Shown here: positions 14,500 to 15,553 of the stretch, piece by piece
How positions within the stretch are numbered: the first letter of the stretch is position 1
How the letters are laid out: the number at the start of each line of letters is the position of its first letter
Origin: an uncultured Polynucleobacter sp.
Lineage (GTDB): Bacteria > Pseudomonadota > Gammaproteobacteria > Burkholderiales > Burkholderiaceae
Assembly: GCA_937996825.1 (NCBI GenBank)
Contig: CALKUJ010000037.1
Location: 1 to 15,553 of the forward strand
Length of the DNA stretch: 15,553 bases
Reading direction: 5' to 3'
Translations under genes and position numbers: made by a program
The notes under the pieces: model-generated
Database searches by the model: none
Told to the model about the DNA's origin: nothing
The model's input: the letters and a program-made list of their open reading frames with translations, nothing else

Positions 14500-15523
14500 T
14501 TTCTACGCCAGCAAAATTAAAATGTGTTCCGTCGTGTCTATATGTGGGTGCTGTCAAAGATTGTAAATCTGCACCTGTTAGTACATTGGGGATTTCTTCT
14601 AAGATTCTTTTTTGGGCAGCGCGAACTTTGATTTCTTTGGGATCATTCGTGCCACGGTTGCATTTTGCCATCCAGAAAACCAAATCAGGTTTATTTAATA
14701 GATCGCGGGTTTTTTGAATATACAATTTTGTGCCTTCCACAATATCATTTTCGCTTAAATCGATATCATTTTCCCCATGCATAATGAATACTCCTCTAAT
14801 ACCTGTTTTGGGGAAATCATTTAGGATTCTGTTTTCAAAAAATTTATAAGGATACCGCTGTTTCCAATCAAAAATTGGACTTTCAAAAGGTAATCCCCAG
14901 GCAGAGTTACCCCAATGTAAGGAAGTCGTTCCTCCAATTCCCGTGTTGTACATCATGATTGGCACGTTCAAACGTTTCTTAAGTAATTCGGCCATTCGTC
15001 CCCAAAAAGCTACTTTACTACCATCGTCCCATTTTATAACTTCGCACCATTGTTTGTCAAAATCTTCCAAATTGTAAGGGTCTTGTCCTTCGGCAAGGGA
15101 ATGCCCGACGACTGCAAAAACTTCACCCACTTTAAAGTTCCACAACATTAACGTGTCCTCAGTCACTTGATTGTTGTTTTCGATGATAACTTGTGGATAA
15201 TAGCCTCCTCCTTTCAATGTAAAACTGCCACTGAACTTGTTTCCACCATCGTTGCTTAATTGAAGCCATCCGGTTTCTTGCCCGCCTAAATAATTTTTGA
15301 ATTTTATTTTAGCTGAGGTAAATGGATTGTTTGTGCTTCCTGTAATGAAAACCTCTCCTTCATTTGTGTTATTTCTTTGGACAAATTTTCTACAATTAGG
15401 TATATCAAAGGTAACTTTTGTTGAAATGTCAACAGGTGTAGGGCTAACGCCATTTTGTTCGCATGAACTCAATAAAAACACGAGGCTTACGACTAGTAAA
15501 GTCAATCTATTCATTGGTTTCAT
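14402..15523 (-). CDS. SGNH/sialate-O-acetylesterase-like lipoprotein, C-terminus replaced at junction
   Basis: From ATG 15523 (or 15514) the protein starts with a lipoprotein signal, NRLTLLVVSLVFLLSSC, lipobox LSSC with Cys21, a typical Bacteroidota SPII style. An Asn/Thr-rich beta region follows (about 25-128). An SGNH-type esterase domain then shows VVGHSLAEGQ with likely nucleophile Ser142, GIGGT (195-199), MHGEND (248-253) and DGTHFNFAG with the Asp331/His334 dyad. Family members act on acetylated sugars such as sialic acid or plant/bacterial polysaccharide esters; the substrate here is not known. Genuine sequence ends near Trp347 (about 14483). The last 26 residues, to the TGA at 14402, are out-of-frame M16 sequence. 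Codon use and protein style differ from the rest of the window. Confidence 0.75.
   Translation of the reverse strand: MKPMNRLTLLVVSLVFLLSSCEQNGVSPTPVDISTKVTFDIPNCRKFVQRNNTNEGEVFITGSTNNPFTSAKIKFKNYLGGQETGWLQLSNDGGNKFSGSFTLKGGGYYPQVIIENNNQVTEDTLMLWNFKVGEVFAVVGHSLAEGQDPYNLEDFDKQWCEVIKWDDGSKVAFWGRMAELLKKRLNVPIMMYNTGIGGTTSLHWGNSAWGLPFESPIFDWKQRYPYKFFENRILNDFPKTGIRGVFIMHGENDIDLSENDIVEGTKLYIQKTRDLLNKPDLVFWMAKCNRGTNDPKEIKVRAAQKRILEEIPNVLTGADLQSLTAPTYRHDGTHFNFAGVENAAIKWNEGDCSRRSSRPNCGSHGLVSSRING
14478..14502. other. Probable chimeric junction between two genomes
   Basis: Reading the minus strand, the SGNH frame stays plausible through NAAIKW (14500-14483) and then becomes an arginine/serine-rich tail that is just the M16 gene in another frame. 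The M16 frame is good from QLSNGMK (14496 onward) and stopped two codons upstream of the ATG. The two overlap by about 15-20 bp. This suggests a join through a short shared word, either in assembly or, less likely, by illegitimate recombination. Confidence 0.75.
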
Positions 15524-15533
15524 TTTAATATGG

Positions 15534-15551
15534 GTTGGTCCAACGACCAAC
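15534..15551. repeat. Short inverted repeat at the window end
   Basis: GTTGGTC (15534-15540) and GACCAAC (15545-15551) form perfect 7-bp arms around CAAC, directly upstream of the SGNH lipoprotein start. It may be an operator or terminator of a neighbour, or it may mark a contig end where assembly stopped. Nothing decides between these. Confidence 0.4.
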
Positions 15552-15553
15552 TA

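Noticed and set aside
14402..15550. A natural fusion protein or a horizontally acquired esterase gene in the M16 operon
   Set aside because: The C-terminal 26 residues are the M16 gene read in the wrong frame, and both genes are cut at the same place. A chimeric join explains this better than a functional fusion.
1..15553. CRISPR array, insertion sequence, prophage or toxin-antitoxin genes
   Set aside because: No regularly spaced repeats, transposase, integrase or phage-like frames were seen on either strand.

Overview
The window carries a housekeeping block typical of a Burkholderiaceae betaproteobacterium. The order rpoN-hpf-ptsN-hprK-rapZ, mutY-mutM, a TPR/LolB gene, ispE, tRNA-Gln, prs, rplY, pth, a YfhL-type ferredoxin, coaD, rsmD and a pair of M16 peptidases, together with moderate AT-richness and tight packing, points to Polynucleobacter or a close small-genome relative. 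This placement rests on gene order and protein character only; no search was run.

Layout. Positions 1-3828 (+): an operon-like run of nitrogen-PTS and sigma-54 genes, namely the 3' part of rpoN, hpf, ptsN, hprK and rapZ, with gaps of 1-38 bp. Positions 3773-5652 (-): mutM then mutY, the 8-oxoguanine repair pair, overlapping each other by 16 bp; mutY also runs 56 bp into the 3' end of rapZ. Positions 5688-9100 (+): a TPR-LolB fusion gene, ispE (8 bp overlap), tRNA-Gln(TTG) and prs, ending at a hairpin plus U-tract. Positions 9202-10511 (+): rplY with a strong terminator, then pth. Positions 10512-14499 (-): M16 protease-like subunit (5' end missing), non-catalytic M16 subunit, rsmD, coaD and ferredoxin, almost without gaps.

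Positions from about 14500 to 15553 do not fit. They hold a Bacteroidota-style lipoprotein of the SGNH/sialate-O-acetylesterase type whose 3' end runs straight into the 5' end of the first M16 gene. Both genes lose their ends at the same point, where roughly 15-20 bp read sensibly in both frames. The simplest reading is a chimeric contig join rather than a natural fusion.

The strongest biological oddity is the gene at 5688-7142. A TPR protein is fused to a LolB domain, with a type I signal peptide and no cysteine anywhere, so this LolB cannot be lipid-anchored. Lesser points are a widened cysteine spacing in the MutY iron-sulfur loop, several -10-like hexamers only 6-11 nt from start codons that lack a Shine-Dalgarno sequence, and a terminator-like hairpin just before rplY. 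No mobile element, CRISPR array or clear new multi-gene system was found. No gene-free stretch exceeds 300 bases; the longest is 101 bp, at 9101-9201.
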